From the NCBI RefSeq assembly GCF_002262885.1, contig NZ_NKYF01000026.1, positions 81,376 through 145,375 on the forward strand: DNA of 64,000 bases, in the 5' to 3' direction. This document shows positions 26,525 through 35,988 of the stretch, in pieces. Within the stretch, counting starts at the first letter, position 1, and each line of letters opens with the position of its first letter. Origin of the DNA: Pseudonocardia sp. MH-G8. Lineage in GTDB: Bacteria; Actinomycetota; Actinomycetes; Mycobacteriales; Pseudonocardiaceae. The translations under genes and the position numbers were made by a program. Below the pieces are notes generated by a model. The model was not told the DNA's origin and made no database searches. It was given only the letters and a program-made list of their open reading frames with translations.

Positions 26525-27328
26525 ATGCGGAAGAGCCCATGGCTCGCCGTTCGTGCGGCCCTGCTGATCCTCGTCCTCGCGTTCGTCGCGGTCCCGATGG
26601 TCGTCGTCTTCTGGACGTCGATCCAGCCCGACACCTACGTCTCCTTCCCACCATCGGGGTTCTCGCTGCGCTGGTGGAGTGACGCGTTCACGGCCGAGTG
26701 GTTGCTACCGATGGCGCTGTCCGCTCAGATCGCGCTGGGCTCGGCCCTGTGCGCGCTGGTGGTGGGCACGGCTGCGGCGTACGGGCTATCCCGGGGGGTA
26801 CGGGGCCGGGCCGCGATGGAGGCGTTCCTGACGAGCCCCCTGCTGCTGCCGGAGATCGTCATCAGCCTCTCGGTCGTCCAGCTAATCTCGATGCTGGCCG
26901 CGCGCGAGCTCATCGGCCCGGCGCTGCTGGTCGCGGCCCACACGTTGATCGGCATTCCCTTCGTGTTGCGCACCGTCGGCGTGAGCCTGCACGGCATCAA
27001 CCCGTTGTGGGAGCGCGCCGCCCGCGATCTCGGCGCCTCGCCGTGGCGCGCATTCGCCACGGTGACGCTTCCGATCATGCGATCCGGGATGTTCGCCGGC
27101 GCCCTCTTCGCCTTCATAGTGTCGTTCAACAATGTCGAGCTGTCGCTCTTCCTGACCGCGCGGGACTCGAACACCCTGCCCATCGCACTGCTGCAGTTCA
27201 TGGAGTTCGAGTACTCGCCGACGCTCGCCAGCGTAGCGGTCACCAGCGTGGCCGGGATCTGCATCGTTGCCGCCGTCGCGAGCCGGTTCACCCGGCTGAC
27301 GGAGTTCATCCACGGAGGTACGAAGTGA
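26525..27328 (+). CDS. ABC transporter permease (PotC-like)
   Basis: 267 residues and six helices. The EAA loop reads AARDLGASPWRAFATVTLPI. The N-terminal helix LLILVLAFVAVPMVVVFWTS and the loop SFPPSGFSLRWWSDAF are typical of PotC-type permeases. It starts 3 bases after the first permease ends and overlaps the ATPase start by 4 bases. Confidence 0.9.
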   Translation: MRKSPWLAVRAALLILVLAFVAVPMVVVFWTSIQPDTYVSFPPSGFSLRWWSDAFTAEWLLPMALSAQIALGSALCALVVGTAAAYGLSRGVRGRAAMEAFLTSPLLLPEIVISLSVVQLISMLAARELIGPALLVAAHTLIGIPFVLRTVGVSLHGINPLWERAARDLGASPWRAFATVTLPIMRSGMFAGALFAFIVSFNNVELSLFLTARDSNTLPIALLQFMEFEYSPTLASVAVTSVAGICIVAAVASRFTRLTEFIHGGTK

Positions 27329-28458
27329 CAGTGGACGCGCCCATCGCCGACGTCAACGCCGCGCCCCGCGACGCCAGCGGGTCCGCTGTCGCGTTGCGCG
27401 GGATCTCGAAGAGGTTCGGCTCGGCCCTTGCGGTCGAGGACCTCGATCTCGACGTGCGCCCGGGGGAGTTCCTCACCCTGCTCGGTCCGTCGGGGTGTGG
27501 GAAGACGACCACCCTGAACATGATCGCGGGGTTCCTGCGTCCGGACAGCGGGCGCATCCTCCTCGATGGCAAGGACGTGCAACGCCTCCCCCCGGAGCGA
27601 CGGGACACGGCGATGGTGTTCCAGCAGTACGCCCTGTTCCCGCACCTCACGGTGTCGCAGAACGTTGGGTACGGGCTGCGGATGCGCAGGCGCCCGAGGG
27701 AGGAGATCCGGGCGCGCGTCTCGGACGCCCTGCAACGGGTGGGCCTGGTCGGTCGCGAGGACCGCTTCCCCGGCCAGCTCTCCGGTGGCCAGCAGCAGCG
27801 CGTCGCACTGGCGAGAGCGATCGTGGTGCAGCCGAAGGTGCTGCTGTTCGACGAGCCCCTCTCCAACCTCGACCTCAAGCTGCGGGAACAACTCCGGCTG
27901 GAGATCAAGCACCTGCAGCATGAACTCGGAATCACGTCGATCTTCGTGACGCACGACCAGACCGAGGCACTGGTCATGAGCGACCGCATCGCGGTGATGC
28001 GAGACGGTCGGGTCGAGCAGATCGACGCTCCCGAGGCGATCTATCGGGAACCTGCGACCACGTTCGTTGCGGGCTTCATCGGCCAGTCCAACCTGGTTCC
28101 GGGCGTCTGCACGAGCTCGGGCACCTCCGACTGCACCATCCGCCTGGTTACGGCGCACACCGTCGATGCGCGGCCAGCAGGTCCCGTCACCGCAGGACAG
28201 CCTGTCGACGTACTGCTGCGGCCCGAGGCGCTGCGCCTCGGCGAGGCGGTCCCGCCCGGTCACGCCCGCATCACCGGGCGGGTCGCCGAGGTCGTCAACG
28301 AAGGCAGCCTCGCCACCGTCGTGGTGGACGTCGGGGAGTCCGTCGCCGTGCGTGTGTCCGTTCCCGACCCTTGCCCCGACGATCTGCCGAAGATCGGCAG
28401 CCGAGCGGTGATCCAGGTACCCCCCGGGGCTGCGCGCGCTTTCGCATCGACCGAGTGA
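27325..28458 (+). CDS. ABC transporter ATP-binding protein (PotA-like)
   Basis: 377 residues from GTG 27325 (GTGA overlap with the permease) or GTG 27331. Walker A is GPSGCGKTT, the Q-loop VFQQYALFPHLTV, the signature LSGGQQQRVALARAI, Walker B VLLFDEPLSNLD and the H-loop FVTHDQTEA. The C-terminal 130 residues form a TOBE/MOP-like domain, with VLLRPEALRL, found in polyamine- and iron-type importers and often regulatory. It energises the two permeases. Confidence 0.93.
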   Translation: MTVDAPIADVNAAPRDASGSAVALRGISKRFGSALAVEDLDLDVRPGEFLTLLGPSGCGKTTTLNMIAGFLRPDSGRILLDGKDVQRLPPERRDTAMVFQQYALFPHLTVSQNVGYGLRMRRRPREEIRARVSDALQRVGLVGREDRFPGQLSGGQQQRVALARAIVVQPKVLLFDEPLSNLDLKLREQLRLEIKHLQHELGITSIFVTHDQTEALVMSDRIAVMRDGRVEQIDAPEAIYREPATTFVAGFIGQSNLVPGVCTSSGTSDCTIRLVTAHTVDARPAGPVTAGQPVDVLLRPEALRLGEAVPPGHARITGRVAEVVNEGSLATVVVDVGESVAVRVSVPDPCPDDLPKIGSRAVIQVPPGAARAFASTE

Positions 28459-28516
28459 AGCCTCGAGCCCTGGCCCGGCAAAACCTGTCCGCACCGAACC
28501 ACACGGAAGGCCCGTC

Positions 28517-29869
28517 ATGCCCACCTCGGTCCTGCACGGCTGCGATCTCGTCGACGGAACGGGTGCCACCCGCCGGCGCGACGTCGACATCGTGATTGAC
28601 GGCGACACGATCCGAGAGGTCGTACCCAGCCGGCCCGCCCGGTCCTACGAACGCGTCGATCGGATCGTCGACGCCACGGGGGTGCTCGCCATCCCCGGCC
28701 TGATCAACAACCACACCCATGGCACCGCCTACGGCCCACTGTTCCCCAGCGGGCACGAGGGGCTTCCGCACGAGCAGGTCCGGGCGAACCTCGACAGGCA
28801 CCTGCTGGAGGGCACGACCACCGTTCTGTGCGTGGACGGCTTCGTCACCGCCGACGCGATCGCCGAGGTCAACAACGATCACCCCATATCAATCACACTG
28901 GCCTCCTGCAACACCCCGGCCTGCCTGACCGCCGCGTCGATCGCCGACGGCGGCGGGCTCGACGACCAGAACCGCACGTTCACGGCCCGCCAAGCGGTCG
29001 ACGCGGGAGCTGTCGCGCTCGGCGAGATCGGTGCCGGGCACACCCTGGGTGGCGGCGGAGCGAGCTATATGTACATCCCGGCCGAGGTGCTCAAGCGCAC
29101 AGGCGTGACGATCAGTGCGCGGCAGGCGGACGCACTGAAGGTCGCCGTGCTCGGCCGCCACATCTCGGCGACGTCGTACGACGAGGGCGCCGTCGAGGAG
29201 GCGCTCGAAACCGCCAACCTCACCGGCAAGCTCTCCGCCGAGGAGGTCCGTGAGCTCGTCTCGGGCATCGTCCTGCCCGCGTTCGACATCGCCCTCGAGG
29301 GGCTGACGGAGGCCGCGCGGTACGCGGACCAGGCCGGGGTCCCGGTACTGGTGCACAACGCGGCCGCGTCGATGTCCCAGGTCGCGGCCATCGCCAGGAC
29401 GGACGTCCGACTGATCGCCGGGCACTCCAACCACAGCAGCTTCGACCACCGCGAAGCCCTCAGGCACGCCGAGCAGCTCAAGGAACTCGGCGCCGTCGTC
29501 GACGTCTCGACGCTCGACACCTTCGGCGCGCAGCGGCTCACGCGGGGCCCCGATCTGCTTTACGCGATGCTGGAGGCCGGACTGGTCGACACGATCTCGA
29601 CCGACTACGCGGGCGGGTTTCACGACTCGATCCTGTTGGCCGTCGACCACGCGACCAAGGCAGGTGTCGTCGGACTCGAGTCGGCGATCGCCATGGCCAC
29701 TGCCAACGTCGCGGACGCCATCCCCGGCCTGGCGCCGCGGCGCGGCCGCGTCGTGCCCGGTGCGATCGCCGACCTCGTACTCACCGACCCGACCGACCTG
29801 ACGCGCGTCGACACGGTGTTCATCGGCGGTGCGCCGGTCGTCCGAGACGGCGCTAGCGTCGTCAACTGA
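28517..29869 (+). CDS. Amidohydrolase-superfamily enzyme
   Basis: 450 residues. The metal-binding HxH pair lies in GLINNHTHG around residue 65. Further candidate ligands are EIGAGH, VLVHNAAA, AGHSNHSSF and the aspartate in STDYAG. The overall layout, with a beta-sandwich at both ends (LADLVLTDP near the C-terminus), matches cyclic-amidohydrolase or enamidase-like enzymes that hydrolyse cyclic amides, imides or deaminate rings. Because it follows a complete importer and precedes a LacI regulator, it probably acts on the imported compound. The substrate cannot be told. Confidence 0.85.
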   Translation: MPTSVLHGCDLVDGTGATRRRDVDIVIDGDTIREVVPSRPARSYERVDRIVDATGVLAIPGLINNHTHGTAYGPLFPSGHEGLPHEQVRANLDRHLLEGTTTVLCVDGFVTADAIAEVNNDHPISITLASCNTPACLTAASIADGGGLDDQNRTFTARQAVDAGAVALGEIGAGHTLGGGGASYMYIPAEVLKRTGVTISARQADALKVAVLGRHISATSYDEGAVEEALETANLTGKLSAEEVRELVSGIVLPAFDIALEGLTEAARYADQAGVPVLVHNAAASMSQVAAIARTDVRLIAGHSNHSSFDHREALRHAEQLKELGAVVDVSTLDTFGAQRLTRGPDLLYAMLEAGLVDTISTDYAGGFHDSILLAVDHATKAGVVGLESAIAMATANVADAIPGLAPRRGRVVPGAIADLVLTDPTDLTRVDTVFIGGAPVVRDGASVVN

Positions 29870-29893
29870 AAGATGTAGTGGAAGGTGTGGATC

Positions 29894-30895
29894 GTGAAGC
29901 GCACGACCATCGGCGCCGTCGCTGCCGCAGCCGGAGTGTCGTCGGCGACGGTGTCCCGGGTGCTGAACGGTGGCCCCGTCAATGAGGCCACGGCGGCGAG
30001 AGTCCGGGAGGCGGTCGACCGGCTACAGTACACGCCCAACGCGCTGACCAAGAGCATCTTCGCCGGCCGGTCCCAGACCATCGGGGTCGTCATCGACGAT
30101 CTACGCAGCCCGTTCTACCTGGATCTGATGCGGGGCATCGATGAGGTGGCCGACGCGAACGGCAGCCTGGTCATGTTCGCCAACACCTTCCGGCACGACG
30201 GTCGCGAGGCGATGCAGATCCAGAGCATGGACGAGCAGCGGGTTCGCGGCCTGATCGTGACATCCGCCGCGTCGGCCGACGACCGGACGTATCGGATGGC
30301 GGCAGGGGGCACCCCATGCGTCGTCGTGGCGCGGACAGTGCAGGACCCGCCGCCCCGGCTCCACTCGGTAGCCCTCGACAACATCGCGGCTGGCCGGCTG
30401 ATGGCGGAACACCTCGTGTCGTGCGGACGGCGATCTGTTGGCGTGATCACCTCAGGGCCTAGACCCTCCCAGCTCGGTCGCACCGAGGGACTGCGGCGCG
30501 GCCTCGCGGAGGCCGGTCTCGCCCTCACCGCTGACGACATCGTGACGGTCGACGGCGACGACGGCGCCGAGGATGCCGTCGCGACACTTCTGCAGCGCCG
30601 GCCGGACGCGGTCGCCTGTGTCGCCGGGAGGCGCACCGTCGCGATCCACGCCGCACTGCTGTCCCAGGGGGTCACGATCCCGGACGACATCGGCTTCATC
30701 ACGATGGACGACTTCGCCTGGGCGTCCGCCCTCGGCATCAGCGTGGTGGCTCAGCCGGCCCACCTCATGGGGCAGCGCGCCGCCGAGTTCGTCGTCGAGA
30801 ACCCAGCGCAGCCGCGGACGGTTGTCTTCGAACCGACGCTCGTCGCGCGGACATCCTGCGGCGAGGCGACCGACGACGGAGCAGCCTCGCGCTGA
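29894..30895 (+). CDS. LacI-family transcriptional regulator
   Basis: 333 residues from GTG 29894, with GGAAGG 8 bases upstream. The N-terminal HTH is TTIGAVAAAAGVSSATVSRV followed by LNGG, with the hinge helix after PNALTKSIFAGRS. The effector domain is a type-I periplasmic-binding fold (IGVVIDDLRSPFYLDLMRGI). It sits between the amidohydrolase and the DAO-type oxidase and most likely controls this catabolic island, perhaps through the dyad at 24551-24578. Confidence 0.9.
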   Translation: MKRTTIGAVAAAAGVSSATVSRVLNGGPVNEATAARVREAVDRLQYTPNALTKSIFAGRSQTIGVVIDDLRSPFYLDLMRGIDEVADANGSLVMFANTFRHDGREAMQIQSMDEQRVRGLIVTSAASADDRTYRMAAGGTPCVVVARTVQDPPPRLHSVALDNIAAGRLMAEHLVSCGRRSVGVITSGPRPSQLGRTEGLRRGLAEAGLALTADDIVTVDGDDGAEDAVATLLQRRPDAVACVAGRRTVAIHAALLSQGVTIPDDIGFITMDDFAWASALGISVVAQPAHLMGQRAAEFVVENPAQPRTVVFEPTLVARTSCGEATDDGAASR

Positions 30896-31087
30896 TCAAC
30901 CCGCAGTAACCCGACGACCGCGGTGCCGGCCGTGCTGTGCACGGCGCCGTCACCGGCAGATCCGATCCCGGCCGTTCCCGTGGTGCCCACCGGAACGGCG
31001 GCCCGGCCTGCTCGCGTACGGAGCGGACGATGCGCCCTCCATGCGTCCCGTACTCACATCATCGACAAGAAGAGGAAGGCAGCTCAC

Positions 31088-32242
31088 ATGAAGATCGTTA
31101 TCGTCGGAGGTGGCGTTCTCGGCGCCTCCACCGCTTTCCAGCTCGCCAAACGGGGCTGCGAGGTGGAACTTTTTGAAAGTGGGATGCCGGGTGGACAGGC
31201 GAGCGCGGCGAGCCTTGCGTGGCTGAACTCGAACTCGAAGGAGCTGCGTCCTTACCACGACCTAAATGTCATCTCGATGGCCGAGCACCTCGCCGTGGCG
31301 CGGGAGCTCGGCACCGACAACTGGCTTCGGCGCGGTGGCAACCTCGAAGTCGCCGCCACCGAGGAGTCGGCGCACGCGCTCCATGCCAAGGCGAAGCGTC
31401 TGCACGAGTACGGCTACGCCGCGATCGAGCTCGACCCGAAGGATCTACCCCGGTACGACCCGCAGGTGCGGGTGCACGAGGACTACCTAGGCGCCGTGTT
31501 CTACCCCGGCGAGAGCTGGCTCGACCTGCCTCTCCTCATCCACGAACTGCTGCGGGCCGCGGTGGCCCACGGGGCCATCCTGCGGTCGCACACGACGGTG
31601 GATCGGCTACTTGTCGAATCGGGTCAGGTCAATGGTGTCTTGCTCGACGACGGTAGCCAGGTCCGCGCTGACCGCGTGGTCGTCGCCGCCGGAAGCCGGA
31701 TCGGTGCGCTGATGAGCGAGGTCGGCGTCGAGGTCTCCACCGTCGGCGAGCCCGGCGCAACCGTCGTCACTGCGCCGGGCACCTCCGCCTTGTCCGTGCT
31801 CCTGCACCTGCCCGGCATCTCTGTGCGGCCGGACCCAGGAGGCCGGCTCGCCATCCGATCCGAGCGGGGCGATCGCAGCCTCGACACCGACACGTGGACG
31901 CTCCCCGACGAGACAGTGACGGATCTGATCCGGCGTGCCGCCCACGGCGTCGCCGACGTCGATCCCACCAGCACCCGCAGCGAGCGGATCAGCATCGCCG
32001 TAAGGCCCTATCCGTTCGACGGCCTTCCGGTTGTCGGGTTCTGGAACGACGTGCCGAACCTGTACCTGATCACTATGCACAGCGGCGCCACACTAGCCGC
32101 TGTCACGAGCCGACTGGCCGCGGAGGAGCTGGTTACCGGCATCCCGCCAGCACTGTTGAACGGGTTCCGGCCAGCACGGTTGATAACCCCGCGGCGTGAG
32201 CTGCCCGAGTTCGATCCGCACGCAGTGGAGGCCGAAGTCTGA
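31088..32242 (+). CDS. FAD-dependent oxidoreductase, DAO/glycine-oxidase family
   Basis: 384 residues from ATG 31088, preceded by AAGAGGAAGG. The FAD Rossmann motif IVIVGGGVLGASTAFQLAKR and the adenine-ribose acidic residue in ELFESG are at the N-terminus. The substrate domain and the C-terminal FAD contact (GLPVVGFWNDVPNLYLITMH, then SGATLA) fit D-amino-acid or glycine/sarcosine oxidases. It is the last gene of the island, separated from the LacI gene by 190 bases, and could oxidise an amine released by the amidohydrolase. Confidence 0.88.
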   Translation: MKIVIVGGGVLGASTAFQLAKRGCEVELFESGMPGGQASAASLAWLNSNSKELRPYHDLNVISMAEHLAVARELGTDNWLRRGGNLEVAATEESAHALHAKAKRLHEYGYAAIELDPKDLPRYDPQVRVHEDYLGAVFYPGESWLDLPLLIHELLRAAVAHGAILRSHTTVDRLLVESGQVNGVLLDDGSQVRADRVVVAAGSRIGALMSEVGVEVSTVGEPGATVVTAPGTSALSVLLHLPGISVRPDPGGRLAIRSERGDRSLDTDTWTLPDETVTDLIRRAAHGVADVDPTSTRSERISIAVRPYPFDGLPVVGFWNDVPNLYLITMHSGATLAAVTSRLAAEELVTGIPPALLNGFRPARLITPRRELPEFDPHAVEAEV

Positions 32243-32497
32243 AACAACCGCCGGCACGCCAGGCGACCGACCGGGATTTGGCTGCCCAGGTGTCCGGGGT
32301 CGGCCGAAGCTGTGAGGAGGTGTTCGGCCTCGAATGCGGCCACTGCTCCGCCGGGTGGCGGTGGGCCTCTCCGCGAAGGAGCCGGCCGCCACGGTCTGGT
32401 CCACTCCGGCGCTGTTCCGCCTGTCGAGGTGTTCAGATCCACCGGTTCGAGCGCGGCGCAGGTGAGGACGTCGTGCTCGCCCTGGGCGGTGTCGTGG
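32243..32497. other. Gap before the recombinase remnant
   Basis: 255 bases between the DAO oxidase stop and the XRE pseudogene. No convincing gene, tRNA or attachment repeat seen. Confidence 0.4.
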
Positions 32498-32857
32498 TCA
32501 TGCGTGGCCAGGCTGTGGTGGTCCGTTCACCGCTCGGGCCGCAGCTGGGCACGGGTCTGGCGCAGCTCGGCCCGGCCCGCGACGGCGGTTGGTCCGGCGA
32601 GCGCCGGCGGCCTTGCGGGTGGAGTCTCCTTCGGCGCGGGTGGTGATGAGGTCGGCGGGGTGACCTCGAGCAGGTCGCAGAGTGCGGCGAGGACGGGCAG
32701 CGACAACCGTTCGGGGGTGAGCCGGTGAATCTGGGAGGCCGAGCGTGATGCCGCGTTCGGCGAGCAGCGGCGAGAGGTGGGTGGTGGTGAACAGTCCGCA
32801 GGTGGCCATGATCTCCCGTAGCCGCCACTGGTAGCTGATCTCGCGTCGGCGGGTCAT
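32498..32857 (-). pseudogene. XRE-type regulator partner of integrase, twice frameshifted
   Basis: From ATG 32857 the protein begins MTRRREISYQWRLREIMATC, then GLFTTTHLSPLLAERGITL. The frame then changes to ASQIHRLTPERLSLPVLAAL and CDLLEVTP, and returns to ADLITTRAEGDSTRKAAG. This is the small helix-turn-helix protein usually encoded directly after actinobacterial tyrosine recombinases. Two compensating shifts break the DNA-recognition segment. A readable protein from start to stop exists but without the HTH. Confidence 0.75.
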
Positions 32858-32939
32858 CGGCTGTTCCCGTCCGGTCGTAGCTCGGGGACGACTGCGCTCG
32901 CTGCGCTCTATACCAGGCCAGTCGCGCTCGTCGGGTTAG

Positions 32940-33260
32940 CCAGGGGCTAGCCGCGGCCGTCTGGCTCGTGGCGTGGGTGAGGGTGGCGTCGAGCGCGCGG
33001 TGCAGGGTTCGGGTGCGGAGGTCAGAGGACACGCAGGTGTAGATGGCGGTGGTGGATTCGTGTTCGTGTCCGACCTGATGCTGGACGGAACAGCGGGGCC
33101 CAGCTGGCTTCGATCAGGTGGGTGACGTAGGAGCCGCGCAGCGAGTGGAAGTCCTGGCCTTTGCCCACCCCAGCGTGGTGTGGATGGTGGCGAAGCGGGC
33201 GTCGATCTGGACCAGACCGACCCGCGGCGCTCGTTCCGAGGGCCACAACGCCGTGAGAAC
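32940..33260 (-). pseudogene. Tyrosine recombinase (integrase) C-terminal remnant
   Basis: In three successive frames on the minus strand: LTALWPSERAPRVGLVQIDA, then GQDFHSLRGSYVTHLIEASW, then VQHQVGHEHESTTAIYTCVS. Together these are the catalytic half of an actinobacterial XerC/XerD-like recombinase: the HxxR box (HSLR), GHEHESTT and the tyrosine in AIYTCV are all recognisable. At least two frameshifts separate them, and the N-terminal half is gone. It is likely the dead integrase of the adjacent mobile element. Confidence 0.8.
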
Positions 33261-33566
33261 GCCAACATCGCAGTAGGTCAACCAACCGAACGAGTAGCCC
33301 CAACGGGCCTGCGGAACGGATCGATGTGGCACTATCGCCCGCACAAGCACCATGTCGCTGCTGGTCAGCACGCGTTCAGCTTCGGCGCTGAGAACCAGGT
33401 AGCAAACCGTCTCGAGCTCGCATCTGATCGAATACGCTTCGGTAGGAGCGAGATATGCGAGAAGCGATGCTTCTCGGTGGAAGTGCTGGTGGCGGGAACG
33501 GGGGCGTTCCCTGGCGCTGATGTCGCGGTGCGGTCGAGCCACATTGTGGCCACGCCTGCGCTGAGC
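33261..33566. other. Gap between integrase remnant and mobilisation genes
   Basis: About 306 bases. A leftward frame here is open but shows no family signal; the N-terminal half of the integrase may have decayed in it. The promoter of the mobC-relaxase pair should lie in its right part. Confidence 0.4.
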
Positions 33567-33575
33567 ATGGTCGCG

Positions 33576-33890
33576 GTGAGCAGCCCTGCCGAATTCTGTT
33601 CGCGCCGTCGCCGCGCCCGTGCCGACGCCACACGCACGTCGCAGCTCGTCGTGCGGTTCGCGCCGTCCGAGCTTGCGGTCGTGGCTGCTGCGGCTGAGCG
33701 TGACGGGCTCGCTGTGGGCGCCTGGATCGGTGAGCTGGCCTGCCGGGTCGCCCGAGGTGAAGTGGGTGAGGTGCCGGTCGAGTGGGTGGATGTGGTGCGG
33801 GTCTTGCTGCGCTACGGGCGTGAGGCGCCGGCGACGCGGGCGCGGCTGGATGAACTGGTGGATGTTGCGGTGGCGCGGTTGTCGTTGTGA
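33576..33890 (+). CDS. MobC-like mobilisation protein
   Basis: About 104 residues from GTG 33576 (ATG 33567 is an alternative). An Arg-rich opening (SRRRRARADATRTSQLVV) leads to the ribbon-helix-helix-like segment VRFAPSELAVVAAAAERDGL, then AVGAWIGELACRVARGE, the pattern of relaxosome accessory proteins that bend or mark the origin of transfer. GTGA overlap with the relaxase gene supports this role. Confidence 0.7.
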   Translation: MSSPAEFCSRRRRARADATRTSQLVVRFAPSELAVVAAAAERDGLAVGAWIGELACRVARGEVGEVPVEWVDVVRVLLRYGREAPATRARLDELVDVAVARLSL

Positions 33891-35338
33891 TCACGAAGGT
33901 GGTGCACGGTTGGCGGGTCGGCGGGCTGCTCGCCTATCTGATGGGGCCGGGTCGAGCGGAGGAGCATCGTCGACCACGCGTGGTCGCCACGTGGGACGGG
34001 CAGGATGCGGGGTGGCAGCCGTCGGCCACGGGACCAGGGGAGTGGGATCTCGAGCTCGGCCCGCTGATCCGAGCGCTGCGTGCACCGGCAATCGCGGCGG
34101 GCCTCCCAGACACTGCCGACGATCAGGGCCGGCGCGGGTACGTATGGCACTGCTCGGCCCGCGTTGCCGCGCAGGATCGCGTGCTCTCCGATAGCGAGTG
34201 GGCGCAGGTCGCGCGCGACCTGCTGCACGGCGCCGGCGTCGTGTCCCGCGGTGACAAGGGCGGGTCGCGGTGGGTGGCGATACGGCACGCGGATGATCAC
34301 ATCCACATCGCCGTGGTGCTGGTGCGCCAGGACACGGGGCGGCGGTTCTGGCCGCACCGGGACTACCCGAAGTTGCGGGCGGCCGCGCGGGAGATCGAGC
34401 AGCAGCTGGGCCTGACGCTCACGGCAGCCGCCGACGGCACCGCCGCCCGTGCTCCGGTCCGTGGGGAGGTGGAGAAGGCGGCGCGCCGCGGGCAGGTCCC
34501 GGCGCGGCCGGAGCTGGTGCGCGCGGTGACCGCGGCCGCGGTCACCGCTCATGACGTGTCCTCGTTCGAGGCGGCGTTGCGTTCGGCGGGGTATCTGGTG
34601 GAGGTCCGGTACGGGCCGTCGGGGGATGCGCTGGGGTACAAGGTGGCCCGGCCCGGCGATCGGACCGCTGCCGGCTACCCCGTCTACTACTCCGGCAGCA
34701 AGCTCGCGGTCGACCTGTCGATGCCTCGCCTGCAGCAGCGGTGGGCTGGAGTCTCGGGCGCGGCGGCTGCCTCCGCGGATGTCCTGGCGGAGGCGCGGTA
34801 CGGCGTGGACCGCGGGCGCCGGGCGGTCGCCGGCGCGCGGAATGGGCGGCTGGACGTGGACGCCGATGAGATCGCGCACGCCACGCAGGACGTGTTGATG
34901 GCCGTGTGTGGGTTCGAGCTCGCGGGCCGTGATCTGGGCGCGGCCGCGGATCGGTTCGAGCGGGCGGCGCGGATCCCGGACCGGCGGGTGGGGGAGCCGA
35001 GCGGGGCCAGCACCGGCCTGCGGTGGGCGGCTCGGCAACTGATCCGTCACCGCAGGGTGTTGCGCCAGGACGAGGTCGCGGCTGGGGTCGCGCTCGCGGT
35101 CGCGTTGGCTGCCCTGCTGCAGGAGATCGCAGCTTGGCAGCGTGAGCGCGGGCGGGTGCACCAGGCAGCCGCAGCCGAAGCCTCAGGCGAAGCGGTCCGC
35201 AACTGGACGTCGGCATGGCCACCCCCGACCCTCTCGACGCCGTTGTCGCAGCTGACTGGCGTTGACCACGCACCAGGCGCGCGGGAGCCACGGACCCGGA
35301 CAGGTCGGGAGCGAGGCTCGCGTCAGCCGCGGGTCTGA
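33887..35338 (+). CDS. Relaxase/mobilisation nuclease (MobA/VirD2-like)
   Basis: 483 residues, starting at GTG 33887 within the mobC stop. The N-terminal relaxase domain has a candidate nucleophile tyrosine in GLLAYLMGPG and the metal-binding histidines in IRHADDHIHIAVVLVRQDTG. The C-terminal 250 residues are helical and unassigned. Such enzymes nick oriT and stay bound to the 5' end of the strand for transfer. No oriT was recognised, but one may lie upstream of mobC. Confidence 0.87.
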   Translation: MITKVVHGWRVGGLLAYLMGPGRAEEHRRPRVVATWDGQDAGWQPSATGPGEWDLELGPLIRALRAPAIAAGLPDTADDQGRRGYVWHCSARVAAQDRVLSDSEWAQVARDLLHGAGVVSRGDKGGSRWVAIRHADDHIHIAVVLVRQDTGRRFWPHRDYPKLRAAAREIEQQLGLTLTAAADGTAARAPVRGEVEKAARRGQVPARPELVRAVTAAAVTAHDVSSFEAALRSAGYLVEVRYGPSGDALGYKVARPGDRTAAGYPVYYSGSKLAVDLSMPRLQQRWAGVSGAAAASADVLAEARYGVDRGRRAVAGARNGRLDVDADEIAHATQDVLMAVCGFELAGRDLGAAADRFERAARIPDRRVGEPSGASTGLRWAARQLIRHRRVLRQDEVAAGVALAVALAALLQEIAAWQRERGRVHQAAAAEASGEAVRNWTSAWPPPTLSTPLSQLTGVDHAPGAREPRTRTGRERGSRQPRV

Positions 35339-35367
35339 GCTCCGGCGGGGCGATGCGGGGAGGCAGA

Positions 35368-35988
35368 GTGGTGCACGAGCGGCAGTCCGTGGGGGTCGTG
35401 CTCACGCTGCACGGCGTTCAGGACTTCGCGGTCGTCGCCCACCATCCGGGCACCGCGGAGGCGACGGTGAGTGTGCGGGTGGGGCGCATGTTGCTCTACA
35501 TCCACGACCGCCCGACGGCGCGCGTGTTCGCGGCGACGTGGCGTCGATTCGGTAAGGATGCAATGCGGTTGCCGAGGGAGTCGGGCCGCCCGCGGGTGCC
35601 GCCGGTGCAGCAGACCAGTCGGGGCAGCGCGGAAACGGCTGTTCTGATTGACGCGAGTGACGCACCGCCGTCGTCGGGACAGATGCTGCGTCCTGCGGGC
35701 CTGCCGTGTTCGTTGCGGGTCCAGCTTGAGCGGGTGGTGTTCGACGTTCGCGATATCGGTGCGTACGCGTCGATGCGTCGCGCGTTCGTCGATGCCGAAG
35801 CCCTTGCGGGCTCCGTCCTGCCTGAACCGGATCGCGCGTCGGCGGCCCGGCGGGCGGCATTCGAACGCGCAGCACAGGCGCTTCCGACCCACTCCCGGCC
35901 GCGTCGGGCGGATCTGACATCGCGTCGGAACGCAGCGCCCGGGCCGGTTGGGCGTGCGCCCCGACTCGGAGAGGCATGGAAGCGATGA
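35368..35988 (+). CDS. Mobile-element-associated hypothetical protein
   Basis: About 206 residues from GTG 35368 or GTG 35371 (GGGGAGG upstream); ATG 35353 is the far upstream start. The segment GVQDFAVVAHHPGTAEATVS looks like a small conserved domain. The C-terminal half is Arg-rich and includes LERVVFDVRDIGAYASM. The stop overlaps the start of the next gene (ATGA at 35985-35988). No function assigned. Confidence 0.65.
   Translation: MVHERQSVGVVLTLHGVQDFAVVAHHPGTAEATVSVRVGRMLLYIHDRPTARVFAATWRRFGKDAMRLPRESGRPRVPPVQQTSRGSAETAVLIDASDAPPSSGQMLRPAGLPCSLRVQLERVVFDVRDIGAYASMRRAFVDAEALAGSVLPEPDRASAARRAAFERAAQALPTHSRPRRADLTSRRNAAPGPVGRAPRLGEAWKR

Noticed and set aside
33180..33575. Long N-terminal extension of the MobC-like frame
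   Set aside because: It runs antisense through the integrase remnant and does not look like protein; the start at 33576 or 33567 is more consistent.
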